NCBI GenBank assembly: GCA_030740335.1
Contig: JASLXL010000280.1
Coordinates: forward strand, 1 to 14,941
DNA: 14,941 nt
Direction: 5' to 3'
Source: SAR202 cluster bacterium
GTDB lineage: Bacteria > Chloroflexota > Dehalococcoidia > SAR202 > CAJWER01
The notes below the pieces were generated by a model. It searched no databases and was not told the DNA's origin. It saw nothing but the letters and a program-made list of their open reading frames with translations. This document shows positions 13,422 to 14,941 of this stretch, piece after piece (within the stretch, counting starts at the first letter, position 1; each line of letters opens with the position of its first letter). The translations under genes and the position numbers were made by a program.

Positions 13422-14941
13422 ATGCCATCAAGATCGAAATTAGCCCTGATAGGACCGCTTGCCGCCTCCCTGGCAATGCTGCCTCTGATCGGCCTCGCCC
13501 AGGAACCGCCGATCAAGGCCGAGGTGGATCGCAACGAGGTGGCGGTGAACGATGTGCTCACCCTTACGGTGACCATCAAGGGCTCTCCGGTCGTGCCGAA
13601 CCCTGCCCTGCCTCAGATGGACGGGGTCGACGTCGCCGTACTGAGCCGGAGCACTGCTAGCCAACTCAGTATCTTCTCCGGAAAGACTAGTGTACTGGCC
13701 GTAAGTCACTATCGGCTAAAGCCACTGAACCCTGGCACCCTGACCATCGCCCCGATATCGATCACCATCGCAGGTGAGGTTCACGAGACGGAGCCTATTA
13801 CCGTTGAGGTTCACGCGGGCGCGTTTACTCCGCGCTCGGACCCGGAGCCTGCTCCGGGCAACCTGTCTGTCGCCGAGACATTTTTTGTGGAAGCCGAGGT
13901 TGACAACCCAAACCCGTACATCGGGGAACAAATCGACTACATATTCCGGTTCCACAGCGCCCTGAGTTTTGTGAATCCGCCACGCTACGATTCCCCGCCA
14001 TTTATTGGATTCTGGCACGAGGGTGAGACCGACTCGCGACGCTACGAACTGTTTCTCAATGAGCGACAGTACGGCGTCATCGAACTGCGTACCGCCCTCT
14101 TTCCCACGGTCACGGGCACGCTGACAATTGAGCCTACCCGATATGGATTTCCCAGCACTGGTTTCAGGTCGAGTCGCCAACTCCTAACTAACACGGTCAG
14201 GGTGGACGTCCGCCCGCTACCCTCAGGGGCTCCAGCGGGCTTCGAAGGCGCAGTTGGTCAACTTGAGATCGACGCGAAGGTGGATGTGGAATCGGCCGCC
14301 GTGAACGAGCCCGTAACCTTGACGGTCATCGTGTCTGGCGCTGGAAATATCGAGACGTTGCCAGACCCGCTTCTGCCCGACGTGGCGGGATGGCGTTCAT
14401 TCGTCGGCCCCCCTGCCGACGACACGCAAACCGTGGACGGCAGAATCGTTGGAAGCCGCTCGATCGAGCGAATCTTCGTCCCCACTGCCGAAGGCGAGTT
14501 CGTGATTCCCTCGATCTCCTATAGTTACTTCGATCCGAAGACGGAACTCTATGAAACTGTCTCCACCGATCCTATTTCGATATCGGTAACCCCGGGAAGC
14601 GTCGATGCTCCTCCTCCACTACAAACAAGGAGAGATCAGGTAGAGCGAGTCGACGCCGACATCCGCCACATCATGCCAGCTCCATCTAGCCTGGAGCAGC
14701 CGGACGGGCCGATAGTGGAACATCCCACCTACTGGGCCGTCTGGGCCCTTCCACTAATCGTGATTCTGGCCGGCACCGGCTGGAAGGTGTTGGGTAACGC
14801 GCGGCGCAGGCGGACGGCGGCAGGCGTCGCAGCCCACACCCGGGCCATGATGTCCCTGGACAACGCACGACAGCGGGGTGAAGATCCCTACGACACGGCA
14901 GCTGCAGTGCTGACCTCATACCTCTCGGAGATGCTTGGACA
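13422..14941 (+). CDS. BatD-like protein, 3' end cut by window edge
   Basis: An open frame of about 506 codons running off the right edge. It has a signal peptide (KLALIGPLAASLAMLPLIGL then AQE), followed by tandem beta-sandwich regions. The first starts EVDRNEVAVNDVLTLTV and the second near VEAEVDNPNPYIGEQIDY; further on come KVDVESAAVNEPVTLTV and a strand-rich IPSISYSYFDP stretch. A membrane segment lies at about residues 437-457 (YWAVWALPLIVILAGTGW), then an arginine-rich stop-transfer (ARRRRT) and the start of a cytoplasmic helical domain (DPYDTAAAVLTSYLSEML). This is the BatD plan. ATG 13422 is taken; an in-frame GTG at 13416 with better spacing to a weak GGTAGG is possible. The gene begins 14 bp after the TPR lipoprotein stop. 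The missing C terminus cannot be judged. Confidence 0.88.
   Translation, partial: MPSRSKLALIGPLAASLAMLPLIGLAQEPPIKAEVDRNEVAVNDVLTLTVTIKGSPVVPNPALPQMDGVDVAVLSRSTASQLSIFSGKTSVLAVSHYRLKPLNPGTLTIAPISITIAGEVHETEPITVEVHAGAFTPRSDPEPAPGNLSVAETFFVEAEVDNPNPYIGEQIDYIFRFHSALSFVNPPRYDSPPFIGFWHEGETDSRRYELFLNERQYGVIELRTALFPTVTGTLTIEPTRYGFPSTGFRSSRQLLTNTVRVDVRPLPSGAPAGFEGAVGQLEIDAKVDVESAAVNEPVTLTVIVSGAGNIETLPDPLLPDVAGWRSFVGPPADDTQTVDGRIVGSRSIERIFVPTAEGEFVIPSISYSYFDPKTELYETVSTDPISISVTPGSVDAPPPLQTRRDQVERVDADIRHIMPAPSSLEQPDGPIVEHPTYWAVWALPLIVILAGTGWKVLGNARRRRTAAGVAAHTRAMMSLDNARQRGEDPYDTAAAVLTSYLSEMLG

Overview
The window reads as a chromosomal stretch of a moderately GC-rich, probably uncultured bacterium. The trp gene order, the MoxR/Bat locus, a one-domain Lrp/AsnC-type ligand-binding protein and short hairpin repeats with a GTAG-type end fit a Chloroflexota (Dehalococcoidia / SAR202-like) genome best. 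This placement is an inference from gene content, not a measurement. No tRNA, rRNA, CRISPR array or transposase gene was seen, and there is no clear sign of a recent genomic island.

Layout. (1) 1-3076, plus strand: the distal part of a tryptophan operon, trpD (5' end cut by the window) - HAD phosphatase - trpC - trpF. The genes are packed or overlapping, and a HAD hydrolase gene sits between trpD and trpC. trpB and trpA do not follow. (2) 3097-5950, minus strand: dinB (DNA polymerase IV), and upstream of it a thiamine-diphosphate enzyme of the benzoylformate decarboxylase/acetolactate synthase superfamily. A 118-bp gap with a perfect 12-bp inverted repeat lies between them. (3) 5951-7427: a 319-bp gap with several hairpins, a 76-residue stand-alone Lrp/AsnC ligand-binding (RAM) protein on plus, and a divergent PlsY-like membrane protein on minus with a good TATAAT element in front of it. 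(4) 7428-14941, plus strand: a MoxR/Bat (aerotolerance-type) operon: MoxR AAA+ ATPase, DUF58 protein, a 270-bp gap carrying a REPIN-like pair of inverted hairpin repeats, a short BatD-like membrane protein, BatA-like and BatB-like von Willebrand A proteins, a TPR lipoprotein (BatC-like) and a BatD-like protein cut by the right edge.

How the genes work together. TrpD, TrpF and TrpC catalyse three consecutive steps from anthranilate to indole-3-glycerol phosphate. The MoxR/Bat genes very likely encode an envelope-associated assembly or chaperone complex: a cytoplasmic AAA+ ATPase and DUF58 adaptor acting on membrane-anchored vWA proteins, with TPR and BatD partners outside the membrane. Overlapping ATGA/GTGA start-stop junctions indicate translational coupling from the small BatD-like gene through batC.

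I see no clearly novel multi-gene system. The points most worth a second look are the HAD gene inside the trp operon, the PlsY-like protein with altered catalytic motifs, the REPIN-like element inside the Bat operon, the structured 6014-6146 intergenic region, and a ten-codon mini-ORF bridging batA and batB.
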